Under the pieces are notes generated by a model that did no database searches, had not been told where the DNA came from, and saw nothing but the letters and a program-made list of their open reading frames with translations. Of a stretch of 64,000 bases of DNA, positions 22,342 through 34,443 are shown in pieces. The stretch spans positions 1 through 64,000 of the forward strand of contig JNDT01001361.1 of NCBI GenBank assembly GCA_000697055.1, written 5' to 3'. How positions within the stretch are numbered: position 1 is the stretch's first letter; every line of letters starts with the position of its first letter. This stretch comes from Saksenaea vasiformis B4078 (lineage: Eukaryota > Mucoromycota > Mucoromycetes > Mucorales > Saksenaeaceae). The position numbers were made by a program, and so were the translations under genes.

Positions 22342-23811
22342 AGTTCCATTCAGTTCTGCAAAGTAATCATATGGCACTAAAAAATTGAAATGATTTCTAG
22401 TGAGATGATTCTGTCGTCGTCGTCATCGTCGTCATCGTCGTCGTCTAGGTCATAAGCTCCGAATTATTCCGGCCAGATTCATGTGCATTTCAACCGGTTT
22501 CACGTTGCACACATCCCAGGGACGAAAATTCAAGCTTCTCGTTCCATGGGAAAAAAAAAAAAAAAAAAGAAAAAAGGAGATAAACTGTACCTAGAAAGCT
22601 TCTCTTCAGGGTCTCATGGTTAAATCCCACTTATGTTCTAAAAATGAAATTGGCAGCAAACTAAATCAGCCTGCCAGAAACCGTCATCCTAAAAGAGGAG
22701 ACTGTCGCATCACTACACGTGAGACGATCCCTTCCAAATGTTTTCATTTTCTTCCCTCTTTTTCGCTATTGCGAGCAGATGACGAAACAAGGAGGTAGAG
22801 AGACGGCACAAATTCTTTGGTAAACTGGAATACAAGATGATGAAATGTAACAAGTTACACCGCCCAAGGCTTTTTTAAATTCTCATTTGGTTTGTCATAA
22901 TAAACATTGATTCTGTGCCAGCTTGAGCTGGGCTTATGCCGCGAAATGTTTGTTCAGTAACCATAAGTAGATGAAATCTCGATGTACATCAAACCCCACC
23001 GAGCTATAGGATGGCTACAAGTGTTGACTTGTATGTCGATAAATCAAGCTGTAGGTTTTGGACGGGGTAGTAGTTATGCGGTCGCAAGTGTTCAGTTGAT
23101 TGATTGATTTCAATCTTATCATAGGAGAATTCATAAGCGGATCTTCCATTTTTGTCAACTTAGCTTTTTACCCCCTTTTCGCCCCAAACCCTCTCTCTTA
23201 AAAAAGTCGTGTGAGAAAATAAATTTTCCGATTTGGTATGATGTACACAAAGCAACAACTTCGAGGTCACCTGGTATCGGGTTATTGTCATTGCTACCTG
23301 GTTAGATAGGTGTTTTTTAGAAGCAACATCGCTGAAGAAATCTAAAAACAGAAACCAGTCTAAAACCATGCTACGGAGTTGCCGAGGGTGTCCGTGCGGA
23401 TTAAAGTTTAACAAACATCAACTATTATTATTATTATTATTATTATTATCTGGCGGTCTTTTTTCGTTACTCGGAAAGAAAAGGGCAACAAGCCGACTTC
23501 TTAGAGTTATACACTCCGACGCACATTTCGTTCCATAAGCGTTAAGTTGCGTGGTTTTTCTGCCTAATTTTTTTTCAACCCGATACAATTCTGGGCTGAC
23601 AGGGTAGATCCGACCATGTGGTTATGAAATATCAGAAAAGAAAAGAAACCAAAAAAATTTAAGCTTCAGGCAATATCCGGGGTGCAGCTTTATGATTGGT
23701 GCATTGTTACAGTTTCCAGAAAAGGTGCTTCTCCCTCAACTGTATATAAATTGTTCAGTGAAGTTCCCATCCTTCACCCACACAAAAAAAAACCTTTTTC
23801 CTTCTTTCTTC
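22342..23811. other. Intergenic, simple repeats only
   Basis: Contains a (GTC/ATC)n run at about 22412-22446, a poly-A tract near 22551-22569 and (ATT)n at about 23424-23450. No coding signal seen. A minus frame at 23160-23414 has no motif. Confidence 0.55.
23424..23450. repeat. (ATT)n microsatellite
   Basis: About nine uninterrupted trinucleotide units. Similar short ATT runs occur inside introns at about 25091-25117, 27623-27648 and 36059-36076, so this is a common local repeat type. Confidence 0.85.
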
Positions 23812-25544
23812 ATGTTCGCTTTTTACCGAGTCAATAACGATATCACTCCAACTAAAAAACCCAAAGCAGTAGTGAATCAGAAGGCTTCTACTGTGTAAGT
23901 TTTATCTACAATCTTGAAAACGGCTGAAAACTAAATAAATCTCTTTCGTTTCAGCAATAATGATGGTATTTTTGTTACAACAAAGAAGACACACAATATA
24001 AAGACCACCATCCAACACTGGTAAGATGATGATGATGATGATGATTGATAAATGATAGCAAGTGTTTAACTAGAGAGTATAGGGAATTAAGAAATCTCAT
24101 CCGATGTCCCACTTCAAGTACACTCATCCACCCTTATAAGGATTCTCTTTTTTCTGTAAGTCGTTTTAAAACTTAAGCTGAGTGAAAATCTGACCCTCTC
24201 TATCTATCTACTCAGTATAATCCGAAAACGGGTGATGACACATGTATTCATCCTGATCTTCCATTTTCTCCAACTTGTCTAGACACTGGGTAAATAATAA
24301 AAAAATGGGAAAATGAATTGGATGTCCGAACTCACGCGGAATTGAAATGATAGGTTCGGCTTCGTTGCTCTAGCCGGAGCCAGAGGTGCCGCCATGGTCA
24401 GAAAATTGACAGGTGATTGGTGAGGAAATAAATAGACTACTCTCTATACAATACTTTCTGTTACTGACCCAGCAAGTCATCAAGGTCGAGGGAACTGAAC
24501 ACCGGACCCGGAATGAACAACGCCATCAGCCTCTCCTGTTATGGTGATAACGAATATAGGATGACTGTTTGTAACAATGATCACACCGTCAAAATTTATT
24601 CCCTACCCAACTTGGAAAGATTGGCAACATTGAACATGCCCTCCCCTATCAATCATGGTAAGAAGAAGAAGAAGAAGAAGGAGAAAAAGCGAAATGGCCC
24701 TCTGGGGTTGGTATCGATGTTCATCTTGCTTTGTCTTTTGCAGCATCCACCAGTCCAGATGGCCGTAAAATGACATGTGTGAGTGACTCTGGAGATGTGT
24801 ATCTGTACGATATCCGGGCATCGGAATATAATCAGGTGGCTACAATGAAAGGTAAGCAAAAGGGAGAAGGACAAAAGACATGAACACCTAAAAATCTTCA
24901 TTAGCCTCAAACGAAGCTGCGCAATGTTGTGCATGGAATCAATCTTCCGAACTTTTCGCTGTGACCAGCCAGGATGGATTTGTGAGTGTGTGGGATATTC
25001 GGCAATCACAAAAACTTTGTCGGCTGGGATCTGCCGAGGTAAGGTCTCCTGAAGAAACAAAGCGAGATATGTGGTTAAAAATGAGAAACCTATTATTATT
25101 ATTATTATTATTATTATGCAGACACGAAACACAAGAAAAGCAGCACGTAGTGTACAATTTAGCAAAGGCCCATTGGATTTACTAGCATACACAGAGGTAT
25201 GTACCACAAGGAAAAAAAAAAAGAGGGAAGGATTTTGTTGCTCAAAAGCGTTCGCTTTATGTAGCACGTATCACACATAAACATTGTCGACACGCGAACC
25301 TTTGAGTCACGTCAAGTCGTACGACTTTCACCACCGGAGATGGACTACCATATTGCCGGTTTTTCGTTCTCTCCCGATAACAGGTCGCTCTTTGTCGGTA
25401 AGCAGCAACATTTGTCTTTTCTATTTTATGTCTAGACGAACTCACACTGGGGAACTTGCAGGTCTGGAAGATTCTTTAGTGGAACTTGCTGTGGATGTCA
25501 ACAGTCGCCGACAGTTTGCGGGCGGACGTATTTCTTGCCTCTAA
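23812..25544 (+). CDS. WD40-repeat protein with DUF2415 motif
   Basis: Eleven exons: 23812-23894, 23955-24020, 24083-24155, 24216-24289, 24354-24419, 24473-24657, 24744-24851, 24905-25038, 25122-25196, 25265-25397, 25462-25544; phases close to give 359 aa. WD40 blades are visible in exons 6-8: NDHTVKIYSLPNLERLATL, SGDVYLYDIRASEYNQV and DGFVSVWDIRQSQKLCRLG. Exon 9 has the DLL motif (GPLDLLAYTEH), followed by NIVDTRTFESRQVVRLSP; this pairing marks the fungal DUF2415 family. Function is unknown; a propeller scaffold is likely, in cytosol or nucleus. The early exons carry FGFVALAGARG, the entry into the propeller. The intron after 24419 was set by frame (GTGAGG donor) and is the least certain; the intron at 24658 contains an (AAG)n run and that at 25039 an (ATT)n run. 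Confidence 0.85.
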
Positions 25545-26867
25545 ACCCTCTCTCTACCTTATCACACCCTTTTTCCTTTTTCTTTGCATTTATACATAAT
25601 TCTCATTCCTGCATCTTTTTATCGCCCTTCTTTTTATTTTCAGTCCTTGACTGATCATCGTAATGCATTTTGTATGAATAATGGACTCCTAACTTTTGAA
25701 ACGTTTCTTTTTTTTAAAAAAAATGCTGCATAAACGATGGAAAATCTGTAACCTTATCTACTTGCAGCTTTTAACAGAAAAACTGTCTCCTATTTTGCAT
25801 CCATTCCGTCTAAGCAAACCCCATAAAAGAGTCTTTTTGCAGAAAATCGCTCATGCTACAGTGGCAACGAGAAGTTTGCGGCATGTTGCTCCTGGGAACC
25901 CAGATGACGAGCCAAATTGATCACAATCATTTTCCTCTTTTTGCTCCACATCTTCGTACTTTGTGTGACAATGTGTGTCACAAACACGACGCTAGTCTAT
26001 CCAGCAAATTCTTTGGACATCCCTTGTTTCTTTACCCTGCAAATATATTCAGCTTATTGTGCATAGCACATACTGCTTTATGAATTGTGCTGTTAATAAT
26101 GGGTTATAACTAACCGCTTCGTCTCGTCTCCCTCTTCATCGCGCAAGCCTCGTTTGGTTCTTGTCTGTAATTCAACTAGTTATTTGACAAATGAGCAAAA
26201 GTCTTACGACGCGTGTGTCGATAGACATCAAAACGGACTTGCTCAGAACCATCAGTCGTGGGCCCTCATTTCCAATAAAATGTCTGTTGGCAAGTTACCA
26301 ACGTAAAACAGGCCACAAAGTCCTGCTCTCTCTGTTCGTGTCACAAAGGAACGAGACTAAGGAAACGTGCTAGATCATCTGAAAAAGAGAGATCTATTCT
26401 TTTGTAATCAGTATTTCGGAAGCAATATTTATTTTTCCGCATCAAGACGGCGGTACGCTGTGGAGGATATCACTCTATTTGTAGTATAGATCCGTGTGAT
26501 GCAGATCGTTATGACCTATTACGGTACATGTTTCATCGGCCTAGGCTCGTGCTCTACATCGGTTATTTTTATATACACACATTCGATCGTCAAAAAAATA
26601 TGTTTCTTTGGAAGGCCTTATCTTTTAGCCCACATTATTTTTTTTACAAGTTGGTTGGGCCAAAAAGCAGCAATGCATTTGTTCTGAAGGAGGCAAACAG
26701 GTCTTTTTTTTTTGTTAAGCACGGATGGGGCTAATGGAGTAAAAGCACACCCAATCACTGCTGACTTTATTTCTGACGTGGGCGTAACCCAATCCGATTT
26801 TTTTTTTTTTACCTTCTTGCAGTTCCCCAGGAATAAGTTACGCTGTTTTCTCCGCCTAAGTAATCTC
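25545..26867. other. Intergenic, no gene recognised
   Basis: Poly-T and AT-rich tracts, including a TTTT...CTTGCAG acceptor-like string just before the next gene (about 26796-26821), which may end a 5' UTR intron of the oxysterol-binding protein gene. No coding motif seen. Confidence 0.45.
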
Positions 26868-28541
26868 ATGTTCAGCCGACCTGCCAGCGAAGAGACAAAC
26901 AACACTGAAGAGCTCGAGGATGGATCTCGCAGTATTCTTCTTGGCATTGCCTCCCAGCTGACGAAAGGCATGGACTTGGTAAGAACTGTACCTTTTTCTG
27001 ATTCGTTGATGGCTGATCCATCTTTGACAGCAACGAGTGACATTGCCGACGTTTGTTCTGGAACCACGGAGTATGCTGGAACGCATTACTGACTTCATGT
27101 CTCATCCTGATCTTATTCTAAAGTAAGTTGCTGTTTTTTTTTCGGCTGCCGAGACATTGATTCGCCTTTCAAAGTGTGGGAAAAATCGACGATCCACTCG
27201 AGCGATTCATCGCTGTGGTTCGTTATTACTTATCTGGATGGCATATTAAACCAAAGGTGAGATTGGATAGCTAAAAAAAAAGTGTGGGGCGTTTGATCCT
27301 TACTCGGATATAGGGCGTTAAAAAACCCTATAACCCTGTGTTGGGCGAATTCTTTCGGTGTCGTTATCAGTACCCCGACGGCACCGAAGCTTACTATATT
27401 TCTGAACAAGTATCCCACCATCCACCTATTTCCGCCTATTTCTATACCTGTCCCGAGCATCATCTCGTTGTGGCCGGAGACATTCGACCCAAGTCACGAT
27501 TTCTAGGCAACAGCGCAGCGACGTTGATGCAGGGCGCTTCTCATATCATCCTCACCGACAGACACAATGAACGTTATGACATTGTCATGCCCAATGTTTA
27601 CGCGCGAGGTATCCTGTAGGTTTATTACTATTATTATTATTATTATTTTAGTGTGAGATGAACTGAGTTGATCAACCAATGTATCTCTTGGTAGATTCGG
27701 AACAATGACACTAGAGCTTGGCGATAGCTCGACTGTACGATGCATCACAAGCGATTTGACGTGTGAACTAGAATTCAAAACCAAGGTAAAAAAAAATTAT
27801 TTCACCCTAGGAGATAGGGAGAGAGAGATACAAAAAAAAAAAGATAAACAGCGGATCATTTTTTTAGGGGTTCTTTTCCGGTCAATGGAATTCAGTTGTA
27901 GGCAAGATAAAAAAAGAATCTACTCAGGAATTACTGTGTGAGATCAGTGGCCAATGGTCCAATGAGCTTCATATCAAGGATTGCAAGGCAAGCCCAACTC
28001 CTTTTGTAGTGTCTAGACATGCATGAACTAAACATATTTGGAAAATAGACATCCAAAAAGGATCTGTTGTTTGACGTTAAAGCATCTTCGATCTTCCCAA
28101 AGACGGTGGCTCCGGAAGAAGAACAAGAAGAACACGAATCGAGACGGTAAGAGAAAAAAATTGCATCATTTCTTATAGTGCCGACGTTAAAACTGACACG
28201 CTGTGATAAAGTCTTTGGCAGAAAGTGACTACGGGCATTAAGACCCGTGACCTAGATACCGCCACGCAGGAGAAGTCAAACATTGAAGATACACAACGTC
28301 ACAATGCTCGGGTGCGAGAAGAAGAAGGTGTTGATTGGCATCCACGCTATTTTGATGAGGACAATGATGATTATCGATTCAAGGGGCTTTCTCAGTAAGT
28401 CATTTATCCATGCATGGTCGCTGAATCGCAGAGCTCTAACACTTTGATAACAGCGTCGACTACAACGATGTCGCAAAGACGAAAGCGTACATGGAGAAAT
28501 TTATCTTTGAAAAACATCCTCTGTTAGAAAATAGCAAATGA
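26868..28541 (+). CDS. Oxysterol-binding protein related protein (Kes1/Osh4-like)
   Basis: Nine exons: 26868-26978, 27031-27122, 27175-27256, 27314-27615, 27695-27785, 27868-27987, 28049-28146, 28212-28394, 28454-28541; 388 aa. A soluble sterol/PI4P exchanger acting at membrane contacts and the Golgi. The signature [13 protein letters not shown] is in exon 4; upstream are [15 protein letters not shown], and [17 protein letters not shown], which holds the PI4P/sterol-site NPVLGE. Later exons have [33 protein letters not shown] and the family ending around VDWHPRYF. No PH or ankyrin domain precedes it, so it is the short Kes1-type. The intron at 27988-28048 starts with GCAAGC, a GC-AG intron. 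The acceptor at 28211 was chosen because it restores the conserved LWQKVT segment. Confidence 0.93.
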
Positions 28542-29729
28542 TAAAAGAAAAAGGAAAAAAAATTGCAAAATCTTTACAGTTTCAATGCTTTTTTACTCGA
28601 GCCTTGTGTCTTACAGACCGGAACCTGATTATCTGATCTGGAAACCTTAGAGACGGTACAATTAATAAATGCTATTGATAAGGTAATCTAACCAACCCAT
28701 GATTGCATGATGGAGGGGATGCTTAAGACAACATGACAGTTGACAGATTCCTCGGATAGGTCCTGTAACAGCACTAGTAGTAGCACAGGGGGATAAGTGA
28801 GGAGGACGGGAGAAAAGGAGATTTCCTTGAAAACCAACGTTGTGTGTATTCGTTCGTAGGAATGATGTGAATAATTTTAACTTGATCCTTCTCAAAAACC
28901 CAACGATCCAGGATTTGTCGGCACGTTAACTGCACGGTCTATTCAAGGTTCTCTCTCTATCTGTTGTTGGACAACGTTCAGATCAAGTGCGCATATTGAC
29001 ATAGGCTCCGCACAAACAGAGCAACTGGATATAATTTTTTTTTCTTATCTTTCGATCCATGCATCTTTTTGTGTTGCTCAACATTAAAATACATTGTCAA
29101 ATCGAACCTACCAATGCATTGTGGGTTAAAAAAAAAAAAAGAAAAGGTCGCTCCTCCTCCTCTCCCCTTACAAACGAAACTTGAATCCCAGCTTACACGC
29201 GCGGCCAGCCAGCCCGGGAAAAAAAAGTCCGCGACAAATCATTTACCTGTAGAAAAGGGTTCTTAGTTCGCTGTCTGTCATTTCGCCAAGGAAATAGATT
29301 GAATCTGATAGGTTTATTGGAATAATTTATGAAGCGGGGATGAGTTGGGGAGCACGTTCAATCCTGGGATGGTAATCAAAACGTGCCATTGATTCGCCGC
29401 CGTACCTTACCCTCACCCTCTCTCTCTCTCTCTCTCTCTGTCTCTCCTTTCCCGCTGATGTAGGTTACCTGACAACAAACCAATCACTGAAAAGAATATT
29501 AGAAAATAAACGGTATACCTCTATTTTTTCGAAGTTGGATAAGAGACATACTAGCTATAGATGGCAAAAAATGACATTGCAAAGAGATAAGTATCATCAT
29601 CATCATCATCGTCATGCAATTTGAGCTGCCGTTTTATTAAAAGCCCGCGCAAATGTCATGTGCTTCCCTGGATGAGTCCAATCAAGAGCTGTTCCCCTTC
29701 TTTCTAAACAGTGAATTTCATCTTCGGCC
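28542..29729. other. Intergenic, no gene recognised
   Basis: A poly-A run near 29129-29144 and a (CT)n tract at about 29418-29440 about 290 bp upstream of the eIF4E start; likely promoter of that gene. Nothing else seen. Confidence 0.5.
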
Positions 29730-30941
29730 ATGACCAATCCCACTGATGCGGCGGAAGGCGTAGCACATAAGCCAACGATTTCTTTATCTCCTGCAGTGTC
29801 TGCCTTTCAGTTCAAGCCTCAGACAACCGCCCGGTCCGAAGGAGACCAGGGACGCTCGCATTCACCACCATCACAACAACCTCGAAGCACCATCATCAAA
29901 GATGGGTATGTGTACAAGGATGAGGTGGTGATCCTTGACCAGGAAAAAAAGGAAGAATTACTCAAAGTTGGCACGATTGGTTTGGAAACCGAGTGGACGT
30001 TTTGGTATGACAGGTAAAGAAAAAAAAAGAAAGCAACGAAACAAAAAAAAAATGTTCCTTCCTTTTTTATATATTCATATAAAAAAGATATGTGCCAAAT
30101 CTACCTGCATCCGAATATGAGGCGAATTTACAAGAGATTTCAACGGTTGGATCGGTTCAGGTGCGACAAAGACTTCATACTTTTGGAGGAACTTTGTCTG
30201 ACAAACCTTAGAAATTTTGGTCGGTGTATAACAATATTGATGGACCAGAGAAGCTTGGATTCCGCAGCAATCTCCACTTTATGCGCAAAGGCATCAAACC
30301 AATCTGGTAAGAAACAAAGCTTGTCCGCCTCCTCTTTGTCTTGTTCTTAAAGAAATGAAATTCATCTTAGGGAGGATCCTCGAAACGAGTACGGTGGTTC
30401 CTACAATTTCAAGATCCCTAAGCATCATTCACCTATGGCTTGGCGTGATCTTTTGGTTTTATTAATTGGAGAAAAGGTAGAGAGTTGGATAGGTGACACT
30501 GTATGTGGTGTATCCGTCTCCTCGCGACAAAATTGCGATAATTATCAGATTTGGATGGCACATGGCAACCATACCGCCCAGGATGTTCATGTCCGAAATC
30601 AACTGGCTGAATTATTGAAACCTGCTGAGATCCAGTCCTTCTATTTTAAAGGTAAAAAAAAAAGAAATGATGACCAGCAACGAACCACGATTCATCCTCT
30701 TGTTGTGGTAGTTCATAAAAATCATGCTGCCTTTCAAAAGGCAAAGGACAAGTCATCGTGGCAAGAGGAGACGAGTACCCTGCTCAAGGGTACACCCCTT
30801 CTACGACCAACAGAGATGCGGCGAAAAATTACCGAGGAGAGCATCGAAAGGGTTGTGGCAGATATTGAACGGTTAAGCATGAAGCACAAGGAAAAACAAC
30901 GGGTGATGATGAATAGTAGCATTAATAATAATGAGCGATAA
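29730..30941 (+). CDS. Class II eIF4E (4EHP/eIF4E2-like) cap-binding protein
   Basis: Five exons: 29730-30013, 30088-30160, 30212-30306, 30371-30651, 30712-30941; 320 aa. The N-terminus (about 75 aa) is disordered, Ser/Pro/Gln-rich. The cap-binding core follows: LETEWTFWYDRY, ASEYEANLQEIS, KFWSVYNNID, RKGIKPIWEDPRNEYGGSY. The position equal to Trp56 of eIF4E is Tyr (ASEY), as in 4EHP, while the second cap-stacking Trp (IWED) is kept; this points to a translational-repressor type rather than the main initiation factor. The C-terminal extension (about 75 aa after SFYFK) is charged, Lys/Glu-rich and not part of the eIF4E fold. The last intron (60 nt) is a multiple of three and free of stops, so retention would add 20 residues. 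Confidence 0.9.
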
Positions 30942-31276
30942 TTTGTACAATAAGGTGCCCAGAACTACACGCGCAAACCTCTCTCCCCCTCCATACCCAT
31001 TCCTCTCCTCTCTCTCTCTCTCTCCCGTCAACACTAAGAAAGAGTTTACACACATACAAAGAAAAAAAAAAGACATGACATGTTTGTCCGACCGACTGCT
31101 CAACTGACTACGTAGATACTGTGAAGAAAAAAAAATCATGACAGCGGGTTTGCCCGCGCATGAGCGGCTGTGTGATATCTCAACGATTTGGCATATGTCT
31201 AAGCCACACATTGGGTCGCTGTCGTTGCCCCTGTAGGCTTGCTGCTTATTTCATTCATCCATTACCCAACGAAATC
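30942..31276. other. Intergenic with CT tract
   Basis: 335 bp between eIF4E and prefoldin 6; holds a (CT)n run at about 31006-31023 and two short poly-A runs. Probably promoter and leader of the prefoldin gene. Confidence 0.5.
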
Positions 31277-31873
31277 ATGAGTTCGGTCTCTGTCATTGAA
31301 GCCAAATTAGAAACGGAATCAAAAGCCTTTCAGAAATTACAAAAAGGTTGTCACTGCTGTTGTCTCATGTCAAGACTAAGCTTCTCGTGACAGAACTTGC
31401 CAAAGTGATAGAATCTAGACAACGCCTCGATTCACAGCAACAAGAAAATGAACTCGTGAAGAAGGTAAAACAAAATTATCTGACCAAGTAGTCAATTCTC
31501 TTTCATATAACACGTATCATCGCGTAGGAATTTGAACATCTCGAAGATGAAGCCAACATCTACAAGTTGATCGGACCCGTGCTGGTTAAGCAGGACAAAA
31601 CGGAAGCATCGACCAATGTCAAGAACAGACTGGATCTCATCACCGGCGAGATGTAAGTATAACAGAACATCATGGTCTTAGTCCGGCTTACACAAAAACT
31701 GTATAGCAAACGCGTGGAAGGCCAGTTGAAAGATTTAACAGAAAAATCCGAGAAGAAGAAGAGCGAGGTAAAATGGGACTCTCTAGCTTAGTTTGTATCA
31801 TTCATCATCATTCTTGTGGTAGATTGCGGAACTGCAGATGCAGTACCAACAGCTGATCAGTGCCAAAAAGTAG
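31277..31873 (+). CDS. PFD6: Prefoldin subunit 6 (beta-type)
   Basis: Five exons: 31277-31346, 31394-31464, 31528-31652, 31707-31767, 31823-31873; introns of 47, 63, 54 and 55 nt; 125 aa, the normal size for this subunit. Prefoldin is a hexameric jellyfish-shaped chaperone that hands unfolded actin and tubulin to the CCT chaperonin. The protein is two coiled-coil helices (KLETESKAFQKLQKELAKVI, then GQLKDLTEKSEKKKSE) joined by a beta hairpin containing IYKLIGPVLVKQD, the diagnostic prefoldin-6 segment. The first intron has an unusual GTTGTC donor but a good GACTAAG branch and CAG acceptor, and its removal keeps the frame. Convergent with the coilin-like gene. Confidence 0.93.
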
Positions 31874-31975
31874 AAAAAAAAAAGAACAGGACAAAAGGAA
31901 AGCGCATAATGACACATTTTATTTTATTTTATTTTTTGCAAATTGAAATACCAACGCTTTGCGGATAACTGCAAT

Positions 31976-31978
<3 letters not shown>

Positions 31979-32038
<60 letters not shown>
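31979..32038. repeat. (GA)n microsatellite between convergent genes
   Basis: About 30 uninterrupted GA units between the stop of prefoldin 6 and that of the coilin-like gene. Translating it gives only repetitive Ser-Leu or Arg-Glu, so no gene is called. Confidence 0.9.
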
Positions 32039-32043
<5 letters not shown>

Positions 32044-32137
32044 ATAAAAGAGTAGCATTGGTAGCGGGTAACCGAGAATGAAGTAAAGCATGTGATTGTT
32101 TGTTTGTTTGTTTGTTTTTTTTTTGCCCATGCATCAC

Positions 32138-33988
32138 TTAGTTTGACGTGATCTTCTTTACTTCGACGATATCAGCTTCTGAGTAGGTAAAGGCCGTCTG
32201 CTCTTCTTCGTCTTCTTCTTCCTCCATTTCTTCGTCCTCTTTCGGCTTCAGCTCGAACTTGCCAGATTTGTTTTTCTTGGGGGAGAAACCAGGCAAATAT
32301 TCTACAGTCAATGACCGACTCTCACGGTCAATGGCTAATAGATACACTTCCTACAATAACAAGGTGGTACGTGAGATTTGGGGGGAACTCTATTTTAACA
32401 ATTCATGCCATACTTTCCAATCCGTTATCTCGGGGGTATACATGGCCGATAATTGGAAGAGCTAAAGTAAATATCGGCTTAAGTAAATAAATCGGAAATC
32501 GTAAAGAAAACAAGCAGCCATTTTACTTTACCTTGATGGCAAGATGATCACCAACATTAAGTTCAGGTGCTGTCATACCGAAAGATAAATAATCATCATA
32601 GTTTCGCGGAATTGACGAGGATTCTACTGGTGCAGGCTGCTCTTCTACGAATTCAAACTGTTCTGATGTTTGCACTGTTTCGTCCATCTCCATGACTGAG
32701 TTATCCAAAGGTTCGTCATTATGCATTTTTGCATAAACGATCTGCGCATCATGGACTGGATACTTGCGCTTGTTTGACATTGTATGATCAACAGGTGTTC
32801 CATAAGCGGCGTCATAGCTGGTTGTAAAGGCCGTTCCGTAGTCCTCTGTATACGCATCTTCTTCCTGGGGTTCCGTTGTTTGAACAGCGTTTTCTGCTGC
32901 TTGTTCATCCGTGAAATGAACGTGCTTTCGTGTCTTCCCAATTTCTTTTAAGAAATTCTTTTTCTTGTTTTTGTTCTGCACGACATAGTGTTGTGGTTCA
33001 ATTTCTGTTGTCATTTCCCACCCAGTACTTATTTCCTCCTCTGGATAGTCTTCGGATGCTTGGACTTCATTAACGACTATGTCTTTATCAGCTTTGTATA
33101 GACTTTTCATGAATTTTCTTCGAGCATTACGTCGCTGCGTGCGTTTTGAACCTTGAAATGGCGGCGTAGTCTGTGCCTTCTTAGGCTGTTCCTCTTCCAC
33201 TGATAATGATGATGATGCTTTCTTTGAATCCTCAGGCTTTTTCTTTTCTTCTTCTTCTGCTACGGGTGTTTTCTTCGGCTTGGTTTTTTTTTCTTTAGAT
33301 TTCTGGGATTTTGGTTTCTCTATTGCTGTTTTGCTCGGCTTGTTCTTCTCGCTCTTCTCCTTGTGTTTTTGTACTTTAGCAGGCTGTTTCTCTACTGCCT
33401 TCTTTTCTTTAGATTTTGTTTGTTTCGTCTCCTTTCTTTCAAGCTTTTCTTTCTTCTCAGCTTTCTTTTTCGTTTTAGGATGTTCGTCTTTGGGCTTATC
33501 AACTCTTTTCTTGCGAGGCTCTTTTCTGGATTTCTTTCGCTCTTTCTCCTCCTCCTCTGGCTCAGGAGCTATTGATTGATATACATGAGACACGCCGTAA
33601 ATTTTACGGATAGAAATAGTATTATTACCTTTACGTTTCTTCGATGCACACACCTCCTCCGGCGTCACACGTTTATGGATCCTAGAAGAACAAATGTTAT
33701 GCACAGACCCAATGATAGTATTATTATTACTATTATTTGCTCTTACACAATATGGTCGGCTTCACGCAATAACTCTCGGACAAGGGAGGTCGGCCGCAGC
33801 TCAAATCCATCCATGGTGATCGTGACATCCGATGCTTTCTTCGCGATGGAAAGCTCACGCACGATCCTCCTTGTTAAATGATGGATCGTCAGCTGGGTTG
33901 ACTGATCCTCCTGCAGTTCGCAATCATTGATCGCAAACCAACAATGATGCTTAACCAAAGGTTCACATGTAGATACTTTCAATCGCAT
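32138..33988 (-). CDS. Coilin-like Cajal body protein
   Basis: Four minus-strand exons: 33747-33988, 33629-33681, 32532-33568, 32138-32350; 514 aa. The N-terminal 80 residues (MRLKVSTCEPLVKHHCWFAI) form a coilin-type ubiquitin-like fold: a hydrophobic strand, LTRRIVRELSIAKKA, then FELRPTSLVRELLREADHI. The middle is a very basic Lys/Glu-rich region (about residues 100-210) with nuclear-localisation-like clusters, then acidic linkers. The C-terminus (GDHLAIKVKEVYLLAID, SLTVEYLPGFSP) matches the Tudor-like coilin C-terminal domain, ending in an acidic insert and EADIVEVKKIT. Coilin scaffolds Cajal bodies for snRNP maturation. The 60-nt intron 33569-33628 is in frame and stop-free, so it may be retained; its removal joins KKRK to APEPEEE. 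The last intron is 181 nt, long for this genome. Confidence 0.82.
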
Positions 33989-34443
33989 ATTGCAGAAGAA
34001 AACACAAAAAAAAAGAACGTACAAGTTATACCCTCCCGAAGTCACAACGGAAGACCTTGATCGAAATCTTTTTTCTCTCTTTTTCTTGTGATTGACCTGA
34101 TAGATGGTTGTCTACAACCGCTAGCTTCTATAGTACGGAAACTGGGCATCAACTTTATTAACATATCCGTATCGCAAATGATAACTTTGAGTTAGGTTAG
34201 CTTACACAACTTATCCCGGACACAGTTCTACAGTTGATCCCAAGACTAAAATAGATGTCCACATAAAAGAATGCCCTACTTTCACGAACAAGAACAACTG
34301 GTAAACGGCTTGGTTATGATAATGGTAAATATAATATATGCGTTTTTATTGCCTTTTCGAGGACCCGGCCAGGGCTTAAAAATATATATAATTTTGAAGT
34401 GATGCAATTTTATATGTAAAACATTGTATGTACAATCAAACTA
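33989..34443. other. Intergenic, no gene recognised
   Basis: 455 bp between the start of the coilin-like gene and the stop of the PNUTS-like gene, both on the minus strand. Should contain the 3' end of the latter and the promoter of the former; no motif stands out. Confidence 0.5.

Noticed and set aside
24653..25267. Minus-strand frame with poly-Ile and poly-Phe runs
   Set aside because: Antisense of WD40 exons and of AAG/ATT repeats in introns.
30161..30211. Apparent frameshift after GSVQ in the eIF4E gene, with a tempting FWRNF peptide
   Set aside because: A 51-nt intron with CTGAC branch and TTAG acceptor joins GSVQ directly to KFWSVYNNID; the other peptide is coincidence.
31919..32137. 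Ser-Leu repeat frames over the GA tract
   Set aside because: Pure translation of a dinucleotide repeat.
33280..33579. Phe/Leu-rich plus-strand frame resembling a membrane protein
   Set aside because: It is the antisense of the Lys/Glu-rich region of the coilin-like gene.
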